Shown here in pieces: positions 1 through 5,668 of a DNA stretch of 5,774 nucleotides. Below the pieces are notes generated by a model. It saw only the letters and a list, made by a program, of their open reading frames with translations, had not been told where the DNA came from and made no database searches. The DNA comes from Bacillota bacterium (GTDB lineage: Bacteria > Bacillota > Sulfobacillia > RBS10-35 > JAJYVM01): assembly GCA_021792015.1 (NCBI GenBank), contig JAJYVM010000262.1:1-5774 (forward strand), in the 5' to 3' direction. Each line of letters starts with the position of its first letter. Positions within the stretch are counted from its first letter, which is position 1. A program made the position numbers and the translations under genes.

Positions 1-947
1 CGCTCGATCGACAGCGTGCGGTGCTCACCCGAGGCAAGGCGCGAGAGGGCGGACAGGGGCTCGCCCTGGCTGCCCGTCGTCAGCAGGACGACCTGGCTGG
101 CAGGCAGGCGCGAGACCTCCTCGACCTCGATGTAGGTGCCCGCGTGCACCTCCAGGTAGCCGAGGTCCATGGCGACATCCACCGTGTCGACCATGCTGCG
201 GCCGACGACGGCCACCTTGCGCCCCAGCTCGTGGGCCACGCGGAAGACCTGCTGGATGCGGTGGACGTTGGAGGCGAAGGTGGTGACGATGACGCGCTGC
301 TGGGCCTGGCGCATCACGGTGGCGATGGCCTCGCCCACCAGGCGCTCGGAAGGCGTGTAGCCCGGTCGCAGGACGTTGGTGCTGTCGGCGAAGAGGCAGA
401 GCACACCCTCGGCCCCGAGGCGCGCCAGCGTCTGCAGGTCGGCCACGTGGCCGTCGACTGGGGTGAAGTCGAACTTGAAGTCGCCGGTGATGACGATCGT
501 GCCGACCGGGGTGTGCACCGCGAATCCGACGGCGTCGGGGACGCTGTGGTTGACGCGGAAGGACTCCAGGCGCAGCCCCCCGACCTCGATCGTGGCGCCC
601 GGCTCGAAGGTGCGCGAGCCCCGCGGCAGCTCCATCCCGTCCTGTCGGAGCTTGCGCTGAACGAGGCCGCAGGTGATGGGCGTGCCGATTACGGGCACCT
701 GCACCTCCCGCAGCAGGTAGGGCACGCCCCCGATGTGGTCCTCATGCCCGTGGGTGAGCAGCACCGCCCGCAGCCGGTCGCGGCGGTCGAACGCGTAGCT
801 CATGTCGGGCAGCACGATGTCGATCCCCGGCATGTCGTCCTCGGGAAAGGCCAGCCCCGCGTCGATCAGGATCATGTCGGGGCCATACTCGATGGCCATG
901 ATGTTCTTGCCGATCTCGCCGACCCCGCCCAGTGGCGTGACCAGCAC
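1..947 (-). CDS. rnj: Ribonuclease J, N-terminal part (cut by window edge)
   Basis: RNase J is a cytoplasmic zinc-dependent metallo-beta-lactamase/beta-CASP nuclease with 5'-to-3' exonuclease and endonuclease activity on mRNA and rRNA. The minus-strand frame gives 315 residues with no stop, beginning VLVTPLGGVGEIGKN, the hallmark RNase J N-terminus. Metal ligands are visible: HGHEDH at residues 66-71, NHSVPD with His134, and GDFK with Asp156. A later FADSTN motif leads into the beta-CASP region, and the window ends at residue 315 of a family usually near 550. The only canonical in-frame start after the upstream TGA (1002-1004) is the GTG at 945-947, and it has no good Shine-Dalgarno. Better-placed start signals just upstream are in other frames or use ATC, so the true N-terminus may differ by up to 13 residues, or the sequence may carry an indel. 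Family assignment is secure; the start is not. Confidence 0.93.
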   Translation of the reverse strand, partial: MLVTPLGGVGEIGKNIMAIEYGPDMILIDAGLAFPEDDMPGIDIVLPDMSYAFDRRDRLRAVLLTHGHEDHIGGVPYLLREVQVPVIGTPITCGLVQRKLRQDGMELPRGSRTFEPGATIEVGGLRLESFRVNHSVPDAVGFAVHTPVGTIVITGDFKFDFTPVDGHVADLQTLARLGAEGVLCLFADSTNVLRPGYTPSERLVGEAIATVMRQAQQRVIVTTFASNVHRIQQVFRVAHELGRKVAVVGRSMVDTVDVAMDLGYLEVHAGTYIEVEEVSRLPASQVVLLTTGSQGEPLSALSRLASGEHRTLSIE

Positions 948-963
948 GCGATCGGCATCCCGG

Positions 964-968
964 CTCCT
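964..968 (-). promoter_or_regulatory. Shine-Dalgarno AGGAG paired with an out-of-frame ATG
   Basis: On the minus strand AGGAG is followed after 5 bases by ATG at 956-958, an ideal ribosome-binding arrangement. That ATG reads in a different frame from RNase J and stops after 28 codons (end at 872). One added base just after the ATG would join it to the RNase J frame as M-x-D-R-V-L-V-T. This suggests either a sequencing indel or a disrupted true start. Confidence 0.5.
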
Positions 969-994
969 AGAGCCGCCGCCTTTGATAAGAAGCC

Positions 995-1000
995 ACCTCC
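995..1000 (-). promoter_or_regulatory. Strong Shine-Dalgarno GGAGGT before an in-frame ATC
   Basis: GGAGGT on the minus strand sits 8 bases before an ATC codon at 984-986 that is in frame with RNase J and downstream of its in-frame stop. ATC initiation would give a 13-residue N-terminal extension (I/M-KGGGSRSRDADR) before the V of VLVTPLGG, which is within the normal range for the family. Non-AUG codons of the ATY type start a few regulated genes such as infC and pcnB, but use here is only inferred. Confidence 0.3.
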
Positions 1001-1087
1001 GTCATTGCAGTCGCGACCGTCCCCCAGATCCGCCTGGAGGGTTATGCCGAGCTCTGGTTCGTTTCCAGGGCGATTGGTCAACCCACG

Positions 1088-1113
1088 TGACCGGCCGCTG
1101 CCGGCGCCGGTCA
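1088..1113. repeat. 8-bp perfect inverted repeat, 10-nt centre
   Basis: TGACCGGC at 1088-1095 is matched perfectly by GCCGGTCA at 1106-1113 around a 10-base centre. It lies between the divergent RNase J and protease genes and overlaps the end of a CACGTG palindrome. It could be an operator for a dimeric regulator, or a stem in the RNase J leader transcript. In GC-rich DNA a GC-rich repeat of this size can arise by chance, but the TGA/TCA ends make the symmetry more specific. Confidence 0.45.
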
Positions 1114-1153
1114 GCATCCTCGTGGCGGCCACTCGATCCCCGCCAAAAAGTCT

Positions 1154-1168
1154 CGGCGCCATGCGCCG
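1154..1168 (-). promoter_or_regulatory. Stem-loop near the predicted RNase J mRNA 5' end
   Basis: CGGCGC and GCGCCG form a perfect 6-bp stem around a 3-base loop. On the minus strand the stem begins about 7 bases after the start point predicted from the TATAAT at 1182-1187, and four bases after it comes a run of five T. It could protect the 5' end of the RNase J message from 5'-to-3' decay, or act as a weak attenuator. The short T run and 4-base gap make it a poor intrinsic terminator. Confidence 0.4.
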
Positions 1169-1181
1169 TAAAACGCCCTTC

Positions 1182-1211
1182 ATTATAGCGCCTGCAGGGC
1201 CACCCCGTCGC
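1182..1211 (-). promoter_or_regulatory. Predicted sigma-70-type promoter for RNase J
   Basis: A perfect TATAAT (minus strand, 1187 to 1182) stands out in this GC-rich DNA. Eighteen bases upstream is GCGACG (1206-1211), which matches TTGACA only at the central GAC. Transcription would begin near 1175 and give an RNase J leader of about 190-230 bases, depending on the start codon used. The -10 match is clear; the -35 is weak. Confidence 0.5.
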
Positions 1212-1273
1212 CGGGCGGGTGGACGCGGGGAATGGCGCGGCGGTGTCGAATCACAACTCGGGGGGATCGCGCC

Positions 1274-3664
1274 GTGCAGGAACTCAGCGCCGCCGACCTC
1301 AAGCACCCGTTCGCCGTGAAGGGGTTCGCCTCGACCGCGGAGCTTTCGGACGACGGCCCCGGCATCATCGGCCAGGAGCGGGCCGTCGAGGCCATGGAGT
1401 TCGGGCTCCGCGCCCACGCCGCGGGCTACCACATCTACGTCGCCGGACCGGTGGGCACGGGGCGCTCGACCTACGTGCAGGCGCGCCTCAAGCAGGAGGC
1501 CGCCGGGCGCCCGGTGCCGCCGGACCTCTGCTACGTCTACGACTTCGCGGTGCCCGAGCGGCCCTGCCTGCTCACGGTTCCGGCCGGCCAGGGCCGCCGG
1601 CTGCAGCGGGCGATGGAGCGGCTGACGGGCGAGGTGAGCAGCGAGCTGCGGCGCGTCTTCGAGAGCAGCGAGTACGAGGCCCACCGGAGCGGCATCGGCC
1701 AGGGCTTTGACCAGCGCAGCCAGCAGATCACCACCCGGCTCGAGGAGCAGGCGCACGCGGCGGGCTTCGCCCTGCAGTTCACGCCGACGGGCATCGTCAC
1801 GGTGCCGCTCGGCCCGCACGGCGAGCCCATGACGGCCGAGGCGTTCCAGCTGCTGCCCGACCGCCGCCAGAAGGAGCTCATGGCCGCCAGCCAGGCCCTG
1901 GAGGGCAGCCTCGCCGAGACCGCCCGCCAGCTGCGCGAGCTGCAGCGCGAGGCGCGCGACGCGGCCGTCAAGCTCGATCGCGACACCGCGGCCTACGTCA
2001 TCGGCCACATCATCGAGGCGGTCAAGGGCCAGTTCGAGGGCTTGGCGGACGTCGCCCGCTACCTTGACGGCGTCGCGGCCGACATCGTCGAGCACCTGGA
2101 CGCCATCCGCATGGCCATCAGCGACGGCGCGCAGCCGGCCATGCCCATGATGAGCGTGGGGCCGGAGTTCTGGGCGCGGTACAAGGTCAACGTCTTCGTC
2201 GACAACAGCCAGAGCAAGGGCGCCCCCGTGGTCACCGAGCCCGTCGCCAACCTGCCGAGCCTCATCGGGCGGCTGGAGTTCCGGGCGGGGCCGGGCGGGC
2301 CGACCACCGACTTCACCATGCTGCGCAGCGGTGCGCTGCAGCAGGCCAACGGCGGCTTCCTCGTGCTGCCGCTGCGCGAGCTCCTGACCTCGCCGGGGGC
2401 GTACGAGGTCCTCAAGCGCTGCCTGCGCGAGCGTGTCGTCCATATGGACGGCCCGCTGGTCGCGGCCACCCCCTACCCCGTTGCCGCCCTGGACCCCGAG
2501 CCCGTGCCCATCGACCTGCAGGTCGTGCTGCTGGGGCCGCCAGTTGCCTACCAGAGCCTGCTGCTCATGGACGATGACTTTCGCAAGCTCTTCAAGGTCA
2601 AGGTCGAGTTCGAGCCGGACATGCCGTCCACCGACGCCAACGTGGCCAAGTATGCGGCGTTTGTGGCCTCGGTCTGCCGGCGGCAATCCTCGCCCCATCT
2701 CGAGGCCGATGCGGTGGCGCGCGTGCTGGCCTACAGCGCGCGGCTGGCCGAGGATCAGAGCAAGCTGTCGACCCGCTTCAACGAGATCGTGGACCTCGTC
2801 ATCTCCTCCGGCGTATGGGCCAAATCCGACGGGCGCGACCTGGTGAGGGCCGCCGACGTGGACCGCGCGCTGCGCGAGCGTCTGCGCCGGGCCGGCCGCG
2901 TCGAGGACCGCCTGCAGGAGGCGACGCGCCGTGGCGACCTCTTGGTGCCGACCCGGGGCACGGCCGTCGGCCAGATCAACGGCCTGACCGTGATCAACCT
3001 CGGCGATACGGCCTTCGGGCGCCCGGTGCGCATCACCGCCCGCGCATGGGTCGGCCGGCGCGGCGTGGTGCACATCGAGCGGGAGACCGAGATGGGCGGC
3101 GCCATCCACACCAAGGGCGTGCTCACGCTGGCCGCCTACCTGGCGGCGACGTACGCCCAGCGGGCGCCGCTCAGCCTTTCGGCCAGCATCGCCTTCGAGC
3201 AGACCTACGAGCAGGTCGACGGCGACAGCGCCAGCGACGCGGAGCTGTACGCCCTGCTGTCGGAGCTGGCCGCGATTCCGATTCGCCAGGGGTTGGCGGT
3301 GACGGGCTCGGTCGACCAGGACGGCCACGTGCAGCCCATCGGCGGCGTCAACGAGAAGATCGAGGGCTTCTTTCACACCTGCACCGTCGCCGATGGCGGC
3401 CTCACCGGCGAGCAGGGCGTCATCATCCCGCGCCAGAACGTCAAAAACCTCGTGCTGGACGACGAGGTCGTCGCCGCCGTGGCGGCCGGCCGCTTCCACA
3501 TCTGGTCGGCCGCCACCATCGACGAGGGCATCGAGATCCTGACGGGGGTTCCGGCCGGCAGGCCGGGCCCGGACGGCGCCTACCCCGCAGAGAGCGTCCA
3601 CGGGCGCGTCGCGGCGCGGCTGGCCGCGTACGCCGAGGCCCTGCGGGCCAGCCGGGGACAGTAG
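1274..3664 (+). CDS. Lon-like protease, AAA_32/Lon_C type (LonC-like), ATPase motifs degenerate
   Basis: This predicted cytoplasmic serine protease of the Lon family has 796 residues. The N-terminal AAA-like region carries the family signature GIIGQERAVEA (residues 30-40). Its P-loop reads GPVGTGRST (58-66), with Arg64 where Walker A has Lys. A helical, probably coiled-coil stretch lies around 195-240. The ANGGFLVLP segment (358-366) occupies the Walker B area but lacks the usual acidic residue. The C-terminal protease domain has catalytic Ser652 in DGDSAS and Lys695 in GGVNEKIEGFF; the 43-residue spacing equals that of E. coli Lon. I chose GTG 1274 because GGGGGGA lies 7 bases upstream and homologues begin at about this point; ATG 1232, adding 14 residues, is the alternative. 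The gene is monocistronic and divergent from RNase J. It may be an ATP-independent LonC-like enzyme; substrates are unknown. Confidence 0.9.
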   Translation: MQELSAADLKHPFAVKGFASTAELSDDGPGIIGQERAVEAMEFGLRAHAAGYHIYVAGPVGTGRSTYVQARLKQEAAGRPVPPDLCYVYDFAVPERPCLLTVPAGQGRRLQRAMERLTGEVSSELRRVFESSEYEAHRSGIGQGFDQRSQQITTRLEEQAHAAGFALQFTPTGIVTVPLGPHGEPMTAEAFQLLPDRRQKELMAASQALEGSLAETARQLRELQREARDAAVKLDRDTAAYVIGHIIEAVKGQFEGLADVARYLDGVAADIVEHLDAIRMAISDGAQPAMPMMSVGPEFWARYKVNVFVDNSQSKGAPVVTEPVANLPSLIGRLEFRAGPGGPTTDFTMLRSGALQQANGGFLVLPLRELLTSPGAYEVLKRCLRERVVHMDGPLVAATPYPVAALDPEPVPIDLQVVLLGPPVAYQSLLLMDDDFRKLFKVKVEFEPDMPSTDANVAKYAAFVASVCRRQSSPHLEADAVARVLAYSARLAEDQSKLSTRFNEIVDLVISSGVWAKSDGRDLVRAADVDRALRERLRRAGRVEDRLQEATRRGDLLVPTRGTAVGQINGLTVINLGDTAFGRPVRITARAWVGRRGVVHIERETEMGGAIHTKGVLTLAAYLAATYAQRAPLSLSASIAFEQTYEQVDGDSASDAELYALLSELAAIPIRQGLAVTGSVDQDGHVQPIGGVNEKIEGFFHTCTVADGGLTGEQGVIIPRQNVKNLVLDDEVVAAVAAGRFHIWSAATIDEGIEILTGVPAGRPGPDGAYPAESVHGRVAARLAAYAEALRASRGQ

Positions 3665-3682
3665 ACCCGGCCGGAGTGAGCA

Positions 3683-3723
3683 GGTTGGCGGTGGGGATGC
3701 CGGCCACACCCCCACCGCCGATC
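3683..3723 (+). terminator. Hairpin after the Lon-like protease gene
   Basis: GGCGGTGGGG (3687-3696) pairs perfectly with CCCCACCGCC (3710-3719) across a 13-base loop, and the stem extends to 3683/3723 with two G-T pairs. It begins 18 bases after the protease stop. No T run follows on either strand, so it is a terminator-like or 3'-protecting hairpin rather than a classical intrinsic terminator. It may serve both converging genes. Confidence 0.5.
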
Positions 3724-3724
3724 G

Positions 3725-3756
3725 GGGTCGGTGGCGCCGGGTGGCCAGCCCGACCC
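3725..3756. terminator. Second hairpin in the convergent spacer
   Basis: GGGTCGG (3725-3731) pairs with CCGACCC (3750-3756), and an inner TGGC/GCCA stem (3732-3735 with 3744-3747) continues it past a 2-base bulge, leaving an 8-base loop. It follows the first hairpin directly and lies between two convergent genes. A smaller GCGGA/TCCGC stem follows at 3782-3796. No T run is present, so the role as a bidirectional transcription barrier is inferred. Confidence 0.4.
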
Positions 3757-3828
3757 GCACCTCCTCGGGGCCGAGCGGGCCGCGGATGGGCTCCGCCCCC
3801 CCGGCTGGCGCGGAAGTGCCGGTCGTGG

Positions 3829-4206
3829 CTAATCGCTCTCCGCGAACACCTCGCGCGCCACGCGCATGCCGTCCAGGCCCGCGGGCGCCCCGCCGTACAC
3901 CGCCGCCTGCAGGATGACCTCGACGATCTCCTCGCGCGTGCACCCGTTGCGCAGGGCCCCGCGCACGTGGATGGCCAGCTCGTGCGGGCGGTTCAGGACG
4001 GTCAGCATGGCCATCGTGATGAAGCTGCGGGTCTTGCGCGGCAGGCCCGGGCGCGACCATACGGTCCCCCAGGCGACCTCGGTGATGAGCTCCTGCAGCG
4101 GCTGGCCCAGCGCGTCGGCGCCCTGCATGGCGCGGTCGACGTAGGCATCGCCCAAAACCTCGCGCCGGACCTTCATCCCCGCCGTAAACCGCTCGGACTC
4201 ACTCAT
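3829..4206 (-). CDS. pcaC: Carboxymuconolactone decarboxylase family protein (PcaC-like)
   Basis: The 125-residue protein matches the PcaC type closely: AGMKVRREVLGD at residues 9-20, ELITEVAWGTVWSRPGL at 39-55, the HELAIHVRGALRNG block with His80 at 75-88, and EEIVEVILQAAVYGG at 92-106. 4-Carboxymuconolactone decarboxylase converts 4-carboxymuconolactone to 3-oxoadipate enol-lactone in the protocatechuate branch of the beta-ketoadipate pathway. There is no CxxC motif, so it is not an AhpD-type peroxidase. The ATG at 4204-4206 is preceded by GGGGGGAA at a 4-5 base distance; an upstream in-frame start (4455) would overlap the divergent PIN gene and add non-family sequence. No other pca gene is in view, so the physiological substrate is uncertain and the symbol reflects similarity only. 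It is divergent from the PIN gene across 72 bases. Confidence 0.9.
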   Translation of the reverse strand: MSESERFTAGMKVRREVLGDAYVDRAMQGADALGQPLQELITEVAWGTVWSRPGLPRKTRSFITMAMLTVLNRPHELAIHVRGALRNGCTREEIVEVILQAAVYGGAPAGLDGMRVAREVFAESD

Positions 4207-4266
4207 GGCCGTTCCCCCCGGCGCTGGGCTTGGGCGCCAGGGGTGCCGGTTCCTGCGTGGCCCGGC

Positions 4267-4272
4267 TACACT
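4267..4272 (+). promoter_or_regulatory. Possible -10 element for a leaderless PIN mRNA
   Basis: TACACT fits the TANNNT -10 pattern and ends 6 bases before the ATG at 4279. Transcription starting 7 bases downstream would begin at the start codon itself, as in leaderless mRNAs. No convincing -35 is seen, and only a GGGG run 2 bases before the ATG could serve as ribosome binding site. This is suggestive, not certain. Confidence 0.35.
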
Positions 4273-4278
4273 GGGGCC

Positions 4279-4686
4279 ATGGCGCGCTACGTCATCGACG
4301 CCCCGACGCTGCTGCACCTCGTGGACCACGATCTGCGCGTCGCGCCGGCCCACCACCTCGCGGCGCCGAACTCGATCCGGTCCGAGGCGCTGCAACTGCT
4401 GCTGCAGGAGGTGCGTCTCGGCAAGCGCCCCGAGCGGGCCGCCCTGGAGGCCCACGAGCGAATCACCGAGCTCCGGATGCGCCTCCTCGGCGACCGCGCC
4501 TCCCGCGCCACCGCGTGGCGGATCGCGCGGGAGCGCGGCTGGGACACGCTCCGCGACGCGGAGTACCTGGCGATCGCGCGGCTGCAGGCGGACGCCCTCG
4601 TCACCGTGGACCCCGCCATGGCCGAGCGCGCCGCGGGCATTGTCCCGGTGGCGCCCCTCGCGGTCCTGTTCCGGGAAGGCGCGTAG
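4279..4686 (+). CDS. PIN-domain ribonuclease, VapC-like, without visible antitoxin
   Basis: This 135-residue protein has the size and layout of VapC-type PIN toxins, Mg-dependent endoribonucleases that usually cut tRNA, rRNA or mRNA. The four acidic metal-binding positions can be placed: Asp7 in YVIDAPTLL, Glu36 in RSEALQLLL, Asp93 in TLRDAEYLAIA, and Asp111 in LVTVDPAMA. The helix-rich centre with GDRASRATAWRIARERGWDT is also typical. The catalytic set therefore looks intact. VapC genes normally follow a small antitoxin gene, but the 72 bases upstream hold no ORF and then meet the divergent pcaC-like gene; downstream, dapA converges after 6 bases. It may be an orphan toxin, be controlled from elsewhere, or have a housekeeping RNA role. 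Long upstream in-frame starts lie inside neighbouring genes and are rejected. Confidence 0.88.
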   Translation: MARYVIDAPTLLHLVDHDLRVAPAHHLAAPNSIRSEALQLLLQEVRLGKRPERAALEAHERITELRMRLLGDRASRATAWRIARERGWDTLRDAEYLAIARLQADALVTVDPAMAERAAGIVPVAPLAVLFREGA

Positions 4687-4692
4687 CCCGGC

Positions 4693-5601
4693 TCAGTCCG
4701 CGACGGGTGCCGCCGCCGGCGCCATCAGCCCCAGCTCCGCCAGCACCCTGCGGATCGCGGCCGCCTCGCCCTCGGCCGGCTCCACCAGCGGCAGCCGGCA
4801 GCCCCCCACCGGGAAACCGCACTGCCCCAGCGCGTACTTCACCGGGATCGGATTGGCCGTGACGAACAGCACCTTGAACAGCGGCAGCAGGCGCCGGTGC
4901 AGGGCCTCGGCCCCCGCCGGATCGCCGCCGAGGAACCGGTCCACCATGGCGCGGATGTCCGCCGCCGCCACGTGCGAGGCGACGCTGACGATGCCCGAGC
5001 CACCGCAGGCCATGATCGGCAGGGTCAGCGAGTCGTCGCCGCTGTAGATGCGGAAGGGCGCGGGACACAGGCGCCGGATCTCGGATGCCTGGTCCACATT
5101 GCCGCTGGCCTCCTTGATGGCGGCGATGCGCGTCTCATCGGCCACCAGGCGCGCCACGGTCGCCGGCAGCAGGTTGCAGCCTGTCCGCCCCGGCACGTTG
5201 TACAGCATGACGGGCAGCGCGCTGGCCGCCGCGATGGCGCGGAAGTGGCGGTAGAGCCCCTCCTGCGGCGGCTTGTTGTAGTAGGGCACCACGGCGAGGA
5301 TGCCCTGCGCGCCCGCGGCCTCGGCCTCCTTCGCCAGGGCGACGCTGGCCGCCGTATCGTAGCTGCCGGCCCCGAACCAGACAAAGGCGCGCCCGTCGAC
5401 GGCCTCGCGCACGGCCGCCAGCAGGCCCAGCTTCTCGGCGTGGCTGAGGGTGGGCGACTCGCCGGTCGTGCCGGCGACGACGAAGCCGTCCGAGCCCTGC
5501 TCCGCCAGGCGCCGCGCCAGCTCGGCCGCCCGGGGGATGTCCACCTGCCCGTCGGGCCGCATGGGACTGACGAGGGCGGTGATCACGTGGCCAAAATCCA
5601 T
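4693..5601 (-). CDS. dapA: 4-hydroxy-tetrahydrodipicolinate synthase
   Basis: DapA condenses pyruvate with aspartate-4-semialdehyde, the first committed step toward diaminopimelate and lysine, in the cytoplasm. The 302-residue length is normal for the family. Visible active-site residues are Thr45-Thr46 in AGTTGES, Tyr108 in PYYNKPPQEG, Tyr134 and Arg139 in YNVPGRTG, and the Schiff-base Lys163 in AAIKEASGN. ATG 5601 is chosen because GGGAGG lies 7 bases upstream; the ATG at 5640 would place the intercistronic palindrome inside the coding region and add 13 residues unlike the family. At positions matching the lysine feedback site of E. coli DapA, His56, Asn80 and Glu84 are replaced by Lys57, Tyr81 and Ala85, suggesting weak or no lysine inhibition. 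It follows aspartate kinase on the same strand after 67 bases, probably in one operon, and is convergent with the PIN gene. Confidence 0.97.
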   Translation of the reverse strand: MDFGHVITALVSPMRPDGQVDIPRAAELARRLAEQGSDGFVVAGTTGESPTLSHAEKLGLLAAVREAVDGRAFVWFGAGSYDTAASVALAKEAEAAGAQGILAVVPYYNKPPQEGLYRHFRAIAAASALPVMLYNVPGRTGCNLLPATVARLVADETRIAAIKEASGNVDQASEIRRLCPAPFRIYSGDDSLTLPIMACGGSGIVSVASHVAAADIRAMVDRFLGGDPAGAEALHRRLLPLFKVLFVTANPIPVKYALGQCGFPVGGCRLPLVEPAEGEAAAIRRVLAELGLMAPAAAPVAD

Positions 5602-5608
5602 GCCAAAG

Positions 5609-5614
5609 CCTCCC
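5609..5614 (-). promoter_or_regulatory. Shine-Dalgarno of dapA
   Basis: GGGAGG on the minus strand lies 7 bases before ATG 5601 and decides that start over the upstream in-frame ATG at 5640. Confidence 0.8.
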
Positions 5615-5630
5615 GAAGCGCGGATTTGGT

Positions 5631-5655
5631 CGGGCCGCACGAATCGTGCGGCCCG
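5631..5655 (-). repeat. 12-bp palindrome between aspartate kinase and dapA
   Basis: CGGGCCGCACGA (5631-5642) is mirrored perfectly by TCGTGCGGCCCG (5644-5655) around a single A. As RNA it would form a strong hairpin with a small loop (about 10 pairs, GAATC loop). It starts 13 bases after the kinase stop and ends 16 bases before the dapA Shine-Dalgarno. No T run follows, so it is not a classical terminator; it could cause partial termination, mark a processing or decay barrier, or bind a protein. Confidence 0.7.
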
Positions 5656-5668
5656 TCACGACGACCCG

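Larger units (their letters stand above)
948..1273. other. Divergent intergenic region, RNase J / Lon-like protease
   Basis: This stretch lies between the RNase J start (minus) and the Lon-like protease start (plus). It contains a consensus TATAAT reading toward RNase J at 1182-1187, a 6-bp stem-loop at 1154-1168, an 8-bp inverted repeat at 1088-1113, and a CACGTG palindrome at 1084-1089. Weak complementary arms CCTGGA (1033-1038) and TCCAGG (1064-1069) could also pair. Near RNase J are two Shine-Dalgarno-like sequences, at 995-1000 and 964-968. A 12-codon minus-strand ORF (1005 down to 967) is present, but its third positions are unlike the GC-rich neighbours and it has no well-spaced ribosome binding site, so I do not call it a gene. 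I recognise no known riboswitch or T-box, and no convincing promoter pointing toward the protease. Confidence 0.6.

Noticed and set aside
967..1005. 12-codon minus-strand ORF before RNase J as a real leader peptide
   Set aside because: There is no well-spaced Shine-Dalgarno and codon use is unlike the neighbours; kept only as part of the start-region finding.
21..1319. Plus-strand open frame of 432 codons opposite RNase J
   Set aside because: The opposite strand carries unmistakable RNase J motifs; this frame is its antisense shadow and runs on through the intergenic region.
3665..3828. Gene remnant on the minus strand after the pcaC-like gene
   Set aside because: A short readable stretch exists, but it has no start, no recognised family and is better explained by hairpins in GC-rich spacer.
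872..4060. Minus-strand open frame of 1062 codons opposite the Lon-like protease
   Set aside because: It is low-complexity in composition (rich in Arg, Ala, Gly, Asp, His), has no recognisable domain, spans several genes and intergenic hairpins, and is the expected antisense shadow of GC-rich codons.
2815..4278. Long plus-strand frame joining the protease 3' region to the PIN gene
   Set aside because: Only the part from ATG 4279 resembles a protein family; the upstream part is an out-of-frame shadow of the protease and an antisense of the pcaC-like gene.
4207..4278. Extracytoplasmic-sigma promoter (GGAACC) for the pcaC-like gene
   Set aside because: The -35-like GGAACC has no matching -10 at the needed distance.
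4671..4691. CCGGG/CCCGG hairpin between the PIN gene and dapA as a terminator
   Set aside because: Only 5 pairs with an 11-base loop, partly inside coding sequence and without a T run; too weak to call.
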